A stretch of DNA of 64,000 bases, taken from the NCBI GenBank assembly GCA_907165275.2, contig OU015660.1:3784501-3848500 (forward strand), in the 5' to 3' direction. The stretch comes from Zygaena filipendulae (lineage: Eukaryota; Arthropoda; Insecta; Lepidoptera; Zygaenidae). Made by a program: the position numbers and the translations under genes. Below the pieces are notes generated by a model. The model worked only from the letters and a program-made list of their open reading frames with translations. It ran no database searches and had not been told where the DNA came from. This document shows, piece by piece, positions 54,601 through 63,386 of the stretch (the first letter of the stretch is position 1; each line of letters begins with the position of its first letter).

Positions 54601-55131
54601 GAACTATGTATTTTGATTTTTGACAGAACTTTCACTGAAAACTGGCTGATTTTGCAAGGGATAACTTATTATTATTGTTTTTATCAGATTTCCTGCGGGA
54701 ACTCTGAAACTCACGCGGGTGAGTTTCGGACACACACACACAAGGCACAGCTAGTGCATATATTTGCAGACGCATCCATGTTAACTAATAGTTTAGCACT
54801 ATAAATGTTGTTAACTTTCTTACAAAGGTTTTTTCAACAGAAAAAAATTATATCACTGCCGTTTTCGTTCATGTGCCTTATGTTGTATACAACTCTCTAT
54901 TTATAGATGTATCAATACACCTAATAAAATAATCGTACACGATTGCTGTGAAAAATTTTAAATTGAAATTTAACTTAAATCAATTTTGTTTACAGAACCG
55001 GTGGTGAAAATATAAAATGCTGTAAAGACTGCTGTGATATTAAAGAAAAGAAAACGACAACGACCATTGCTGATTTAAAAATGGATAAATATTTGAGAGT
55101 GTATAGACGGCCAAGCAGTATTTATACATAG
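45621..55131 (+). CDS. Secreted serine protease homologue (catalytic Ser replaced by Ala), 12 exons
   Basis: Joining 12 exons with consistent phases and GT-AG introns gives 474 residues. A signal peptide (1-22) and a short acidic/Lys-rich segment precede a chymotrypsin-fold domain. H82 (ITAAHC) and D134 (ADLALV) match His57 and Asp102. The segment equivalent to GDSGGP reads EDAGAP (385-390), so Ser195 is Ala387. Cys191 and Cys220 are both missing and position 189 aligns to Tyr. No R-IVGG-type activation site exists. Between WGQC (173-176) and LTVETFGFVNVQTC (340-353) lies a 157-residue basic insertion (180-336), where trypsins have the short autolysis loop. The C-terminus adds about 45 residues with CCKDCC. 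The protein is probably a secreted non-enzymatic regulator or binding protein; its role is unknown. Exon 8 is the least certain exon. Confidence 0.85.
46041..46070 (-). repeat. Micro-insertion of the GTATTATATTATCTGTG type (site D)
   Basis: A 30-bp insert with CACAGATAATATAATAC at 46043-46059 (inverse of the shared core), flanked by CTAGA at 46036-46040 and 46071-46075. Apart from two extra bases beyond the fixed end and one at the other end, it equals the 27-bp insert at 63,527. Confidence 0.6.
46340..46586 (+). repeat. CCGCGG-head repeat, GGAGGAGTTTCGCAACAAAC tail
   Basis: CTAGCTGTGCCCCACGGTTT head; TAGAAATCGGTCAAGCCGTT and TGTGACACGAGATTTTTATA tail, as in the copy at 7,514. Confidence 0.8.
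46590..46780 (+). repeat. CCGCGG-head repeat, full copy
   Basis: CTAACTGTGCCCCGCGGTTT to TTTATAATATTAGTAGGATT, with the TGATTGAGTAACAAACATCC tail variant. It starts 3 bases after the previous copy ends. Confidence 0.85.
47594..47792 (-). repeat. CCGCGG-head repeat, full inverted copy
   Basis: Inverted partner of the copy at 46,590: GGATGTTTGTTACTCAATCA, TTGGCATGCACGTTGTCAGG and GGTGAAACCGCGGGGCACAG-CTAGT. Confidence 0.85.
47895..47982 (+). CDS. Protease homologue, exon 2
   Basis: Residues 27-55 plus two bases of codon 56. The acceptor is TTTTACAG and the donor GTAAGG. It encodes an acidic/Lys-rich stretch (EGDADKSKEKTEEKETPKPD), then HTFVVLI, which aligns with the first strand of the protease fold. 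No activation site R-IVGG is present. Confidence 0.85.
48341..48494 (+). repeat. CCGCGG-head repeat, GGACGCAGGCAGAACAACCC tail
   Basis: Head with a short inserted duplication (CCCCGGACCGCGG), then GGGACCAGGAACCTTTGCGG, GCAGAACAACCCGCCAAAGT and GAAACGCAAAGAGGACAGAC. The same tail type is at 51,023. Confidence 0.8.
48498..48799 (+). repeat. CCGCGG-head repeat, two copies fused
   Basis: CTAGCTGTTCCACGCGGTTT begins a copy. At about 48,630 a second, partial head follows (TTCACCGACGTTAATTTCGG), then TCAGCCAAATCAGTTCAGCC and a final TATATATATAG. Confidence 0.75.
48881..49090 (-). repeat. CCGCGG-head repeat, decayed inverted copy
   Basis: GATTATAAATGCAAATGTGA, GTATAGAGAAAGACATTTTG and AAATCGCGGGGAACGGTTAG in antisense order. 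Confidence 0.65.
49255..49338 (+). CDS. Protease homologue, exon 3 (His57 exon)
   Basis: Residues 56-83 plus two bases of codon 84; acceptor TTTTGCAG, donor GTGAGT. It contains C67-TGTII and VVITAAHC, giving the catalytic-site His at residue 82 and the C42-C58-type pair (C67, C83). Confidence 0.92.
50292..50425 (-). repeat. CCGCGG-head repeat, tail half, inverted
   Basis: CTTACTAATATTATAAATGC, TTACGCTTTCACGCCTTAAC, ATCATCATGAAATTTTGTAT and CAGAGAAGGACAT. The head half is absent. Confidence 0.8.
50434..50552 (+). repeat. CCGCGG-head repeat, tail half, forward
   Basis: GTACCATGTCCTTTGCTGTA, GTATGCAAAATTTCATGATG, GACGTGAAAGCGAAACAAAT and TTCGCATTTATAATTAGTAA. It pairs with the inverted half at 50,292 to form a hairpin of more than 100 bp per arm, about 120 bp before exon 4. 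Confidence 0.8.
50672..50957 (+). CDS. Protease homologue, exon 4 (Asp102 exon)
   Basis: Residues 84-179; acceptor TTCGTAG, donor GTGAGT at a codon boundary. It contains LSFVVLGT, the strand YLPIERVVTHSKF, the Asp102 segment WMADLALVYTF (D134) and LTILSWGQC (W173, C176), which aligns with the GWG region of the fold. Confidence 0.92.
51023..51176 (+). repeat. CCGCGG-head repeat, GGACGCAGGCAGAACAACCC tail
   Basis: ATAGCTGTGCCCCGCGGTTT to GCATAGAGGACAGACATAAA. It is highly similar to 48,341-48,494 in the same gene. Confidence 0.85.
51226..51560 (+). repeat. Dispersed module GTATGCGAGGATAAG, longer copy
   Basis: GTATGCGAGGATAAGAGCTC to GTTTTATTATAAGTATATAG. It includes a (CAGA)n run at 51,417-51,442 and the segment that the copy at 43,091 has lost. 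Confidence 0.85.
51786..51946 (+). repeat. CCGCGG-head repeat, partial head
   Basis: TTGCCGCGGGAATCCCGTGT, TTTTCTGTACCCCTGACTAC, TGATGATCGGGTGAGTAGTT and AAGGCGTGAAAGCGTAACAA-AC. Confidence 0.75.
51957..52147 (+). repeat. CCGCGG-head repeat, tail variant
   Basis: CTAGCTGTCCCCCGCGGTTT, GTACCCTATGTCACTCAGAT, GTAAGATTCAAAATCAGTTC and TCTCTTTGTAATATTAGTAA. Confidence 0.75.
52276..52356 (+). CDS. Protease homologue, exon 5 (insertion, first exon)
   Basis: 27 codons, residues 180-206, phase 0 at both ends; acceptor TATCAACAG, donor GTAAAG. QPRRTTRKPTTPCADSTSDE is Thr/Pro/Arg-rich and looks unstructured. Confidence 0.8.
52357..52684 (+). other. Intron 5 with a GC-rich hairpin
   Basis: 328 bp. It contains the 9-bp stem CGCGAGCGC / GCGCTCGCG with loop TAGC (52494-52515), followed by an unusually GC-rich stretch (GCAGGGCGCCCTTCCCTGAC). 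Confidence 0.75.
52685..52870 (+). CDS. Protease homologue, exon 6 (insertion)
   Basis: 62 codons, residues 207-268, phase 0 at both ends; acceptor TAACTGCAG, donor GTAAGT. It is basic and hydrophilic, with dibasic runs (KLRKRS, GEKKPA), and resembles no domain I know. Confidence 0.82.
52954..53055 (+). CDS. Protease homologue, exon 7 (insertion)
   Basis: 34 codons, residues 269-302, phase 0 at both ends; acceptor AAATTCTAG, donor GTAAGT. It is Asn/Lys/Ser-rich (KKSNEKNISSYENHNDSF). Confidence 0.78.
53185..53286 (+). CDS. Protease homologue, exon 8 (insertion, weak splice sites)
   Basis: 34 codons, residues 303-336, phase 0 at both ends. It is strongly basic (LRRRPLIPRKRQQ, YRNWRRHMG). The acceptor TTAAAACTAG has a poor pyrimidine tract and the donor GTAATT is suboptimal. 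The exon could be skipped without breaking the frame. Confidence 0.6.
53514..53604 (+). CDS. Protease homologue, exon 9
   Basis: Residues 337-366 plus one base of codon 367; acceptor TTTTTACAG, donor GTGAGT. LTVETFGFVNVQTCKKVVER aligns with the strand and C168 region that follows the autolysis loop in trypsins, so the fold resumes here after the insertion. Confidence 0.88.
53605..53962 (+). other. Intron 9 with a CCGCGG-head repeat
   Basis: 358 bp, of which 53,715-53,881 is a forward CCGCGG-head copy. Confidence 0.75.
53715..53881 (+). repeat. CCGCGG-head repeat, shortened copy
   Basis: CTATCTGTACCCCGTGGTTT, GGAGTTCCCGCGGGCATTCC and AACTCACTTTCGAATTTACC, with the middle shortened. Confidence 0.75.
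53963..54015 (+). CDS. Protease homologue, exon 10
   Basis: Residues 367-384; acceptor GCTTTTCAG, donor GTAAGA. DGNDIVCYSSEDHYLTN carries C374, which aligns with C182. The residues that should form the S1 pocket and C191 are Tyr381 and Thr383. Confidence 0.88.
54016..54320 (+). other. Intron 10 with a palindromic insert
   Basis: 305 bp. CGTTAACGCATAGAAAA (54127-54143) is inverted exactly at 54230-54246, enclosing about 86 bp. It looks like a very small MITE; no clear duplication is visible. Confidence 0.7.
54321..54457 (+). CDS. Protease homologue, exon 11 (Ser-to-Ala exon)
   Basis: Residues 385-429 plus two bases of codon 430; acceptor TACAAAAAG, donor GTGAGT. EDAGAPALSQNHLVAVTVGG aligns with the GDSGGPL region, with Ala387 in place of the catalytic Ser and Glu385 in place of the oxyanion-hole Gly. 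AVGMRISCFCQWIAKNL aligns with the C-terminal strand and helix (GVYTxVxxYxxWI). Confidence 0.92.
54458..54995 (+). other. Intron 11 with an inverted CCGCGG-head repeat
   Basis: 538 bp. An inverted copy spans 54,471-54,756, with a CACA run near its head end. Confidence 0.75.
54471..54756 (-). repeat. CCGCGG-head repeat, inverted, with extra sequence
   Basis: TTATATATAAAAATCTCGTA, TAGTGAACCGATTTCAATTT and GATAGGATACTTTTTATCCC on the tail side; CCTGCGGGAACTCTGAAACT and CGGGTGAGTTTCGGACACAC-ACAC, then GGCACAGCTAGT on the head side. Confidence 0.7.
54996..55131 (+). CDS. Protease homologue, exon 12 (C-terminal extension, stop)
   Basis: Residues 430-474 and TAG at 55129-55131; acceptor TTGTTTACAG. 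It extends past the usual protease end with NIKCCKDCCDIKEKKTTTT and a basic end RVYRRPSSIYT. The four clustered cysteines are unusual for this family. Confidence 0.85.
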
Positions 55132-55168
55132 AGATAGATGAATATTAATCGCTTGTTATTTAATTTGC

Positions 55169-55174
55169 AATAAA
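55169..55174 (+). terminator. Polyadenylation signal of the protease homologue
   Basis: AATAAA 38 bases after the stop codon. No other candidate lies closer. Confidence 0.75.
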
Positions 55175-57171
55175 AAAAGAAGTTCTAACAGTACTAACTC
55201 GCAATTCAACACGAGTGAATATTGGGATTCCCTCAGATTCATTTTGTTGTGCATAGACAAAAATAATATAATGTTTTCCCGAGTCCCAAGAGGCGGGGGA
55301 TGGCAGATAAAACTAAAGAATACAATTTTTTTAAATGTACATGCATGAAAATAAACTGCATGTTACTGGAACAAAATTAATGCAAAATTATTGGATGAGC
55401 TTAGATGAAACTCAATAAGTATGTAGGTATATTATGCCAGGATACAACACTTCACTGCTTGCAATCCCGAGGGAATCCCAAAACTCACACGGGTTAAACC
55501 GTAGCGTAGGCAGCAACTAAGTATAATTAATAATAATTATTATAATATTTATGATCTTTAGCTTTCGGTGCGCTCATTACGTAATAAATCCACACGGCTC
55601 GGTATCGTGCGGCGCGCACCTCAAAACCAAATTAGATTGAAGATGGAAATAATCTTTTAGCCGAAGCGTCTGAAATGAGATTAATTGCTCGGGTATATAA
55701 GCCAATCCATCCGTAATCCGATTTTGTCTGTTTAACAGAGGATATAAAACAGAATCCGCCAGGGACTTTATACCGGAAAAAGAATTTCTAAGCTTTGCTT
55801 ATAAAGATGGATTTTTTTATTATTTCTGCGGTTGAAATATTGACAAAACACTACACCACCAATAAGAAAGAGTTTTTTTTTGCGTTGCTATAGGTATTTC
55901 TATTACACGTTCTGTAGGTACATATGTGTATTTTTAGATTTAAGTAGGTTATTTTTCCGGGGGCCGTCTTTATTATACTCATAACACAGTTAACAAATCT
56001 CGTTACTATAACGAAACCAAAATTGTTATCCTCCTCTGCCTGAAACTTTTTCCCTTCAAAAATAAATAGAGGACATGTCTTACTGCAAAAAGAAAACACC
56101 AATTCAGATTTTTTGCCATCTAGAGTATTTTGGATTGTTACAAGCAAGCGCGTTACGGGCAATAAATGTTATTGGTTATGACCGGAAGAAAAGGAATCAT
56201 CTCTGATTCTCTCAAGTCTATCAATGCCTTTGGATTAATAATATACATACATTAAAAAAAAATCCTAGGTGAAACACACACGTGCAAGAGGTGAAACCAT
56301 AAAAAGAAAACGCTGTTTTTGGTGTTGGTTCACAAGGCCAAAATCAAACGATTTATCATTCCTAAACAACTATCGGACGCTTGAAGTTGTCTAACAACGT
56401 ACTTAAGCTCCGAAACGAATCCTTAAATCACAAAAAGCGTCACCTTCAGATGCTGATCCCGACACGGATGTATCCAACGACTTACGAAAGCTATTGTACA
56501 ATAGATTTGTGCACTCGATTGTACCGTACCACCTGATCTAATACTACAATAGCTGTGCAATAGAAATTGATCACTGACACAATACGATTGTTGAACGCGA
56601 TTGTACCCCGATCCGTCTATTATACTCTTAATGGGATCGTTGATTATATTATGTGCGTAATTTTGATTGTGTGAAATGTACTTAGTCTATCCTGAATATT
56701 GCAACAGGTAGGTTCATTATAATTCCAGTTGCATTAAAATAAAAGCATTATTAATTAGTACTATATATAATGTAATTATTTATCTATATATCATGATTAA
56801 TGTGTATGTATATAACACCTATAATGAAGAGAAAAGTATACCTAGGTATATTATATTTTTTTTAAGATCGTTCATTTACCACCAGTGCACGATCCACCGC
56901 TCGAGTGAGTACTGAGTAACTACGATTGAATACGGTCGCACTACTTTCTAATAAACCATAGCTGGTCACCGTGAAAAGATGGCCGCAAAGCAAGAGTGTC
57001 ACCGCACAACAAAATATGATATTATGGCCTTAGATTAGGGCACCGCTCTTCTAGGAAAACGTAGCTTGGGAGAGACTTTTTTGTCCGGCACGTATGGAGT
57101 CTGTTCTTGGTGAAATATACATTGTCGCTATAAAGGGATAATCAAGAAACCGACTGCGTTAATAATAGTTT
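55175..57171. other. Non-coding downstream region
   Basis: A decayed antisense head of the CCGCGG repeat is visible at about 55,444-55,522 (CTTGCAATCCCGAGGGAATC). CGATTGTACC occurs twice at about 56,517 and 56,610 within a region of loosely repeated CAATAG/ATTGTA words. No gene is recognised. Confidence 0.4.
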
Positions 57172-57245
57172 TTTTTATTTATTGCACAAGAAGTTACAAA
57201 TGGCCACAGATAATATAATACAATGGCGAACTTAATGCCTAAACT
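57172..57245 (-). mobile_element. Retroelement 3' end fragment carrying a micro-insertion
   Basis: On the minus strand, GGCATTAAGTTCGCCATT is followed by the insert, then GCCATTTGTAACTTCTTGTG-CAATAAATAAA, typical of a non-LTR element 3' end with a CAATAAA end (family from memory). The 17-bp insert at 57205-57221 is flanked by AATGGC on both sides. Confidence 0.55.
57205..57221 (-). repeat. Micro-insertion GTATTATATTATCTGTG (site E)
   Basis: Plus-strand CACAGATAATATAATAC, flanked by AATGGC at 57199-57204 and 57222-57227. Removing the insert plus one flank restores the expected repeat sequence. Confidence 0.65.
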
Positions 57246-57956
57246 TATATAATAAAAATTAAATTATAAAGTCAAAGTACTAGAACAAACTTCGTGTAAA
57301 TTTTAATACAGTCAGTCTATGATGTATCCCGAGAGAATCCAAAGCTTAACAAACAATACAGGGGAAATTTTATAACCAACTTATCCGACAGTGAAAACAA
57401 TCCGGTAATAAAACCATTTCCCAGAAGCTCTATATCTGAATGCGGGTTTCAAACTTTCTTCTGTACTTGTTATAAAACAACAAAATTTAAAATTATCATC
57501 ACATACCACCAGCAATTTAAAGACATCATGATAATTTTGTTTTGAGGATAAGTTCGGTATCCGTGCTGGAGGGATTATTTCTTTATAATCTGCGGTAGCG
57601 GCTTATATACTTAACCAATTAAAACTTTTAATTCTTAAGGGTATAAAAGAGGGCTTTACAGATTATCAAAGTGACATCAATAAAGAGGGAGGCAGTGTAG
57701 CGTACAGCACTGGCGATCGAGGCGGGATCCCCTGAGATCATCTCGTTACTAAGTATATCCCTTGAAATTGCGTACCCAGCCGCTCGCACGGTATACGCCG
57801 ATTATTTCACGACGATGTTGTGTTTAATCCCCGGGATATTTGGAACTGCCCACTTATCCTTCGAATAGAAGCCAGCGATTAAAGAAAGGATGGTTGGAAT
57901 GTAAATTTCATTGGGGATTGTCTTGATTATTGTCTTTAAAACATTTTTATCTATTA
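57246..57956. other. Non-coding, nothing recognised
   Basis: No gene or repeat family is recognised. Confidence 0.35.
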
Positions 57957-58176
57957 CTAGCTATTTCCCCGCGGTTTCACCCGCAATAATTTTGGAGGTC
58001 CTGCCGGAATTCCGGAACAAAAAGTACCCTATGTCCTTCTCTGTACCCCTGACAACGTGTATGCAAAATTTCATGATGATCGCTTGAGCCGTTAAGGCGT
58101 GAAAGCGTCACAAACATCAATCAATCAACAAACAAAAAAACAAACAAACAAACTCACTTTCGCATTTATAATATGA
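57957..58176 (+). repeat. CCGCGG-head repeat, full copy
   Basis: CTAGCTATTTCCCCGCGGTT, GTACCCTATGTCCTTCTCTG, TGATGATCGCTTGAGCCGTT, AAGGCGTGAAAGCGTCACAA and CACTTTCGCATTTATAATAT, with extra CAAA units before the tail end. Confidence 0.85.
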
Positions 58177-58289
58177 TAACATGTTCCACTTTAGTTGGTT
58201 ATTTGACAATGCATGGAGGTTTTTAAATTTTCTGTGAATATTCGTCGAGTTAATTAGTTTGTTAGTTAATAAATCAGCTAAGTATGGAT

Positions 58290-58336
58290 TTTCTTCGCGG
58301 AATTTCCGAATACCGAAATTCAAGCGGGTAAAAAAC
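58290..58336 (-). repeat. CCGCGG-head repeat fragment
   Basis: TCTTCGCGGAATTTCCGAAT and AAATTCAAGCGGGTAAA: a short antisense head fragment. Confidence 0.45.
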
Positions 58337-60587
58337 ACATGCAACAGTATAGCAGTGCAATAAAATAATAATACGAAGAGGCGGACCCACATTCTATACC
58401 TACTCGTTTGTTCACGTGTGTTGTAATTTTTGTGTGTTGTGTCAAATAAACCTCTTACAATTTCAATTTCAATTCAACGCTAAAATAACGTACAACTCGT
58501 GATAGTAAACGGAGGATTACGGCAAAAACCCAAAGTAAACATGAAATATAGGTTGAGCCTAACTTTATGTTGGTAACATAAAATAAATACTCGCTATCAG
58601 AAAATTAAAAGCAATGAACCGTTTTCCGCTCGACGGCACGGGTACATACGTTGTTATTATCATGTATCGAACAAAATATTATGAAGCTTGTGGGCTCAGT
58701 GGCTAAGGCACTGTTAAAACTGAAGGGTATTAGGTGAAATTTACTTCTTGGTTGGCGATTCGTTTGTTATAGTCGTGATCATAGAGACGTGTTTAAACTA
58801 AAACAAATACTGAAAGCACTCCTGTGACTCATACATGTACGTATAGATGGACAATCGACTGGGTTTAAACCCGATGTTTGAGCATTAAAACCCGATACTA
58901 CTTCTGTTATAACATCCAGAAAACTGCGTGTTAATACTCGGTGTTTAACCCAACCCGGTTGATTGCCTATCATACACAAGCGAATAGATTTAACTCCCTA
59001 CTACTACTAGTACAGTCATCCGATTTGTCTTCACACAGTTTGTATGTGTGCGTTTATATACCTACGTAGTTAGGGCTCGTACCGGGACGCGGTTTTGAGT
59101 TCCAAAATATTAATATTGCTCAACAGATACACAGCAGTTACACCAACAACCTCTGACTATAAACAGTTTTTCACTAAAAGTATGGTTTATTCAGTTTGAA
59201 GGGTTCTTAAAAAGTACGAGTAGGTAGATAGATACCTACGTGTAGACTCGACCCCGAGATATCTATTTAAGTGTCCGTCGTGAAAGGCTGCCACGCGCAG
59301 TAGGTATAGCCTGTGACTCCGTGGAATATATTCAAAGGATATTCTTATGACGCCAACTCCTGTGGTTATCGTTAGCTTTTAAAGTTCACATTATTTGTGC
59401 TGAAAATATTTCAAAAGGTTTTTATATATTTTTTTCTTTGTCTACCTACCTACTGATTTATTTTATTTAGGTAGGTATATAGAGTATTTACTTTAATTTA
59501 CACTAGACCGGATTAGTATTAGTATCTGACCTGTTTAGTCTAATTAATATAATTAATAAGTTTTTTTAAGTTAATTATTAAGTATTAAAAATAGTTCGAA
59601 AATATTTAATGTTTTAAATCGAAAGTTATGTTTTTTATTATATCTACTACTCAGAGTCAAGAGATACTGTAGTTTCTTATCAATGACGGAATTTATGGAA
59701 TCGTTTCTATCGTTCTAGAAATTACACCCTACAATTTACAAACAAACTTTTTCTTTTATGTTATCAACTAGCGAATCGATCGCACTATATTTTAATATAG
59801 GTTATATTTTTTCATATTTACTAGCCCATGTCTAAATTATTTATGATACAATATTTGGCGCGTGCGCCGCCCGCAGCGAAAAAATTCGAACCGGTAGGCG
59901 CGGGCGTAGCACTTGGAATTTTGTAGATAGTTCACCTCCAAAGTAATATTGAATAACTTTTAAAGTATAAATTTTTTCGACGTAAAATATATTTTAATCA
60001 TATTATTGTTTATTTTTTTAAATGGGGTGTATCCATTGATATATTATCAGGTTTTCAGTTAATTCATTAACACGTTGTATAAGTAAAACAAAAATTTAAC
60101 TCTTTCGGTGAACAGATTACGATGAAATAAAGTCTCATGTTGTTTTTAAAAGGAAATCAAATAATAAAAAAAAAACATTTTAATTATCTAGGTACCTATC
60201 GCAGCAAATGAAAAAATATATCGGTCCATGTCCTGAACAGCCTGTATAGTAAATAATTTATATTATTATTGTTTTTTTTTATTATAATGCTAGATAGATA
60301 GATAGTTGTAAGTCTGTAACAAATGTAGCCTCAGATAAGCCAGCTCCAGCCATTTACAAAAGATATAAATTCACAGTGTATATTACCAACTACTATCCGT
60401 TTAAGCTGCACTGGGTCCGAAGAGATCTTCTTAATCTCCTAATACGTACCTAGTTCTATTGTAGCTACTAATATGGTACAGGTAGAATTTATTTATTCTA
60501 GAATTCAAATATTTAAAAAAGTTTATGATCAAACACTATTAGGTAAAAATTTATCTATCTACACCTACAATAAAATATCTAAAGGAG
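58337..60587. other. Non-coding with one loose palindrome
   Basis: At 58,849-58,973 GGACAATCGACTGGGTTTAA and TTTAACCCAACCCGGTTGAT-TGCC form an imperfect inverted pair enclosing about 75 bp, possibly a MITE. TGGGCTCAGTGGCTAAGGCA (58,690-58,709) looks like a tRNA A box but lacks a good B box. At 59,855-59,915 a CpG-rich patch (GGCGCGTGCGCCGCCCGCAG) stands alone. No gene is recognised. Confidence 0.4.
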
Positions 60588-60861
60588 TAAAATCCGCGAT
60601 GTGTTTTTCAAAAATTTGAGAGAGAGACTCAAAGGCAGAGTAACCAGCCACAAAAAAATAGTAAAAAAAAATCTTTTCTGTCTGTTTGTATGTTTACGAT
60701 AATCTCCGAATTTACTGAACGAATGCTCATGTGGTTTTCACAGGTAGAGTAAGCTTAGCTTAAAGCAACATATTATATGCTTTGGTTAATTCAAATTAGA
60801 TGTCAGTAAAAAAGTTGTTATATCAAAACATTTCTCGCGAATGTAACCGGGTCACAGTTAG
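60588..60861 (-). repeat. Diverged relative of the CCGCGG-head repeat (tail as at 13,821)
   Basis: GAGTAAAATCCGCGATGTGT, TCTGTCTGTTTGTATGTTTA and TTTACTGAACGAATGCTCAT, then CGCGAATGTAACCGGGTCAC-AGTTAGT. The head is decayed but in the right place. Confidence 0.6.
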
Positions 60862-62141
60862 TCTTTACTAGGTATACCTACCTATAATACAAAGGGTACA
60901 AGTTTTTTTGTTTTTTTTTTTTATGTTTGATTGGTGTATTCTTGAGTAACTTTATCCTGATATACTGAATTTCCGAAGGGATTCCTATATATTTAAGTCA
61001 GTTAAATCGCGAACATCACCTGAATATGTTTTGACAAATAGGAAAAAAAAGAAGACAAAACAAGACAAACGCGTCGGACTGTCGCCTCGCGCGTTCTCAA
61101 CTCGCGCGTAAAACGCCTCATCTGGACAGGCTCTAACGTGCAAACAAAACCTCGGTTTAGAAACAATATAACGTTGTTTTTCCTTTCATCTTGGACACAC
61201 AATACACGGATCACATCGTATTGTCGTCTGCACAGAACAGTTAAGATTACCAAATACGAGTGGAAATAAAAATATTAGGAATAAATCGACTATAGACACC
61301 CGTTTGTCTGTTAATAATCGTGTTAAGACGAAAAATACTTGTTGGCGAAAGTGAAAAACTATTTATTTTGAAAACGTTCATAAATAAATTATCAAAAGCT
61401 TTAGATATTTTAAAGCTAATGGCATTGATTTACTACTAGAATGGGCATGATGACTAATTTTTATTTTTTAGTCCGTCTTGTAGGTTAATAAAAAAATTTG
61501 GACACATTTTTTATTTACATGTATGTATGCTCTTAGCTTTATACGAGACAAAGTAGAGTAAGTTTAGCACAACTAAAGTAATTCAAAGTAAATTATTATA
61601 AATATACCTATACCTAGGTACTATTTATGCCAAGAAATTGTCTTAAAAGCACAAACCTATGTCAAAATAAACGTTTTCACTTTTCAACCCAAATGTTTTA
61701 ATGTTATTCACTCAAATAAAGTTGGACGTACTTTATTTACAGAATAAGCATGATTATCGCAGTGCACAGTTTACACTCGGCGAGACAGGCCATTAGTTTG
61801 CGAGGTTGTTTGCACCACGCCCTCTAATGGCCTCGGGAGGGTCTCGCTTCGGCTAGGAACTGGCCTCCTCTAGAGACTTGCAGTCACAATAATATATCGC
61901 TCGGCATGCTTTTATTGCACTCCGAGATTATTTAAACAACCGCATTGTGGGTAATAATTTGCGAGGACCGCGCCCGTAGGTTTTGTCACGATATTAAGCA
62001 CGGGCGTAGCCAAGTAAACATTCGATAACAAATTATTGCTTAATTTATTTACGTAATTAGGAGAATTAAATTAAAATTCGTATAATTAAAACTTAAACAC
62101 AATAAAAATTACCTAAAGATTGCAAAGGAAAATATTATTTA
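60862..62141. other. Non-coding, possible old repeat pieces
   Basis: At about 61,070-61,215 a CpG-rich block (CGCGCGTTCTCAACTCGCGC, CATCTGGACAGGCTCTAACG) may be an old repeat. GAGACAGGCCATTAG and CTAATGGCCTC (61,782-61,836) form a small stem. No gene is recognised; the 83-residue frame over the first block has no known signature. Confidence 0.35.
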
Positions 62142-62316
62142 CTAGCTGTCTCCCGCGGTTTCACCCGCGGTAATTTCGGAGCTCCTGCGGGAATTCCAGA
62201 ATAAACAATACGTATAAACCTTCTGTTGAATCGTCTATTAAAAAAAAACCGCATCAAAATCCGTTGCGTAGTTATAAAGATCTAAGTAGGTATACATAGC
62301 TACAGACAGACAGCAG
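62142..62316 (+). repeat. CCGCGG-head repeat, tail variant with CAGACAGACAGC
   Basis: CTAGCTGTCTCCCGCGGTTT, GGAGCTCCTGCGGGAATTCC, TCAAAATCCGTTGCGTAGTT and CTACAGACAGACAGCAGAAA. Confidence 0.75.
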
Positions 62317-63048
62317 AAAGCGACTTTGTTGTATACTATGTACCTACTACGTACCTAGTGAAGATCGGAATAATTTTCGGCTATTATCGGCTTCACAATC
62401 GGTGGTATTAAGTATTTATAATAGATCTTTAACAGATAAATAAAATCCATCGAAGTTATGAAAACATGACCATAAATAAATTATATTGTTTACATGCAAA
62501 AATGTTAAAAAACTGTTTTAAATAATAGTTGTAGCTAAAAATTGTCGCAACCCATAAAAAAGCAAGCCGAGATTAAAAAGGTATCGTGTGCTAACAAGAA
62601 GTTTTCCTATTAAACACAACCTCGGGACAAGTTGCGAACTCTGCCGTGTCGTCTGCGCTTATATTACCATTTGTAAGAGTAAGTAGGTATACACTAAGGA
62701 ATATGCTGAAAATATAGCGAAACTTTAGCTTTAAATCAACATTATTATCTGAATGTCACAGTCATTCAGAACGGGGTTAATGATTTTGCGGTCCTATTAA
62801 ACATAAAGAAGAGACGATTTTATGAAATGAGAGCAGTAAACATCAACATCAACGTTATTTTAAAGCAACCAAACTATATCTGTACTAAAAAATGGAAAAA
62901 GATGCATTTTAAAAATAATACTTAATATTTTATTCTGCAAAAAATAAATTAAAAAAATCTGCGACAGGACTCTTTAAACAGACTACACGAAAAATACATT
63001 TATTTTCCAAATTTTTTTGCTGGGAATATGCAGGCAGATTGACTTTAC
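62317..63048. other. Non-coding, nothing recognised
   Basis: No gene or repeat family is recognised. Confidence 0.35.
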
Positions 63049-63330
63049 CTTATATTATAAATGCGAATGTGAGTTTGTTTTTTTATTTTTTACGCTTTCA
63101 TGCTTTAACGGCTCAACCGATTATCATGAAATTTTGCATAGATACAGGTTGTCAGGGGTACAGAAAAGGACACAGGGTGCTTTTTATTACGGAATCCCCG
63201 CGGGAACTCCGAAATTAATGCCGGTGAAACTGCATGAAATTTTGCACACTATACCTACACGTTGTCAGTTTTATCCCGGAATTCCCGGAAGAGCTGAAAT
63301 TAACGCGGATAAAACTGCGGGGAACAGCAT
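63049..63330 (-). repeat. CCGCGG-head repeat, inverted, two copies fused
   Basis: TTATATTATAAATGCGAATG, TTTACGCTTTCATGCTTTAA and GGGTACAGAAAAGGACACAG lead to a first head (CCGCGGGAACTCCGAAATTA). At 63,233 the CATGAAATTTTGCACACTAT element restarts and leads to a second head (TAACGCGGATAAAACTGCGG). Confidence 0.8.
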
Positions 63331-63386
63331 TCAATAAATTCCTACGTTTACATAAGTATAGGTACTTAAGTCGATATTATATTAAA

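Noticed and set aside
45621..55131. Active trypsin or chymotrypsin gene
   Set aside because: The catalytic Ser is Ala, the oxyanion Gly is Glu, C191/C220 are absent and there is no activation site.
45621..55131. Processed or decayed pseudogene
   Set aside because: Twelve exons with introns, consistent phases, no internal stop, a signal peptide and a polyadenylation signal are hard to reconcile with decay.
58690..58765. Second tRNA-like element (GGCTCAGTGGCTAAGGCA)
   Set aside because: A-box-like only; the B box is poor (GGTTGGCGATTCG) and there is no tail.
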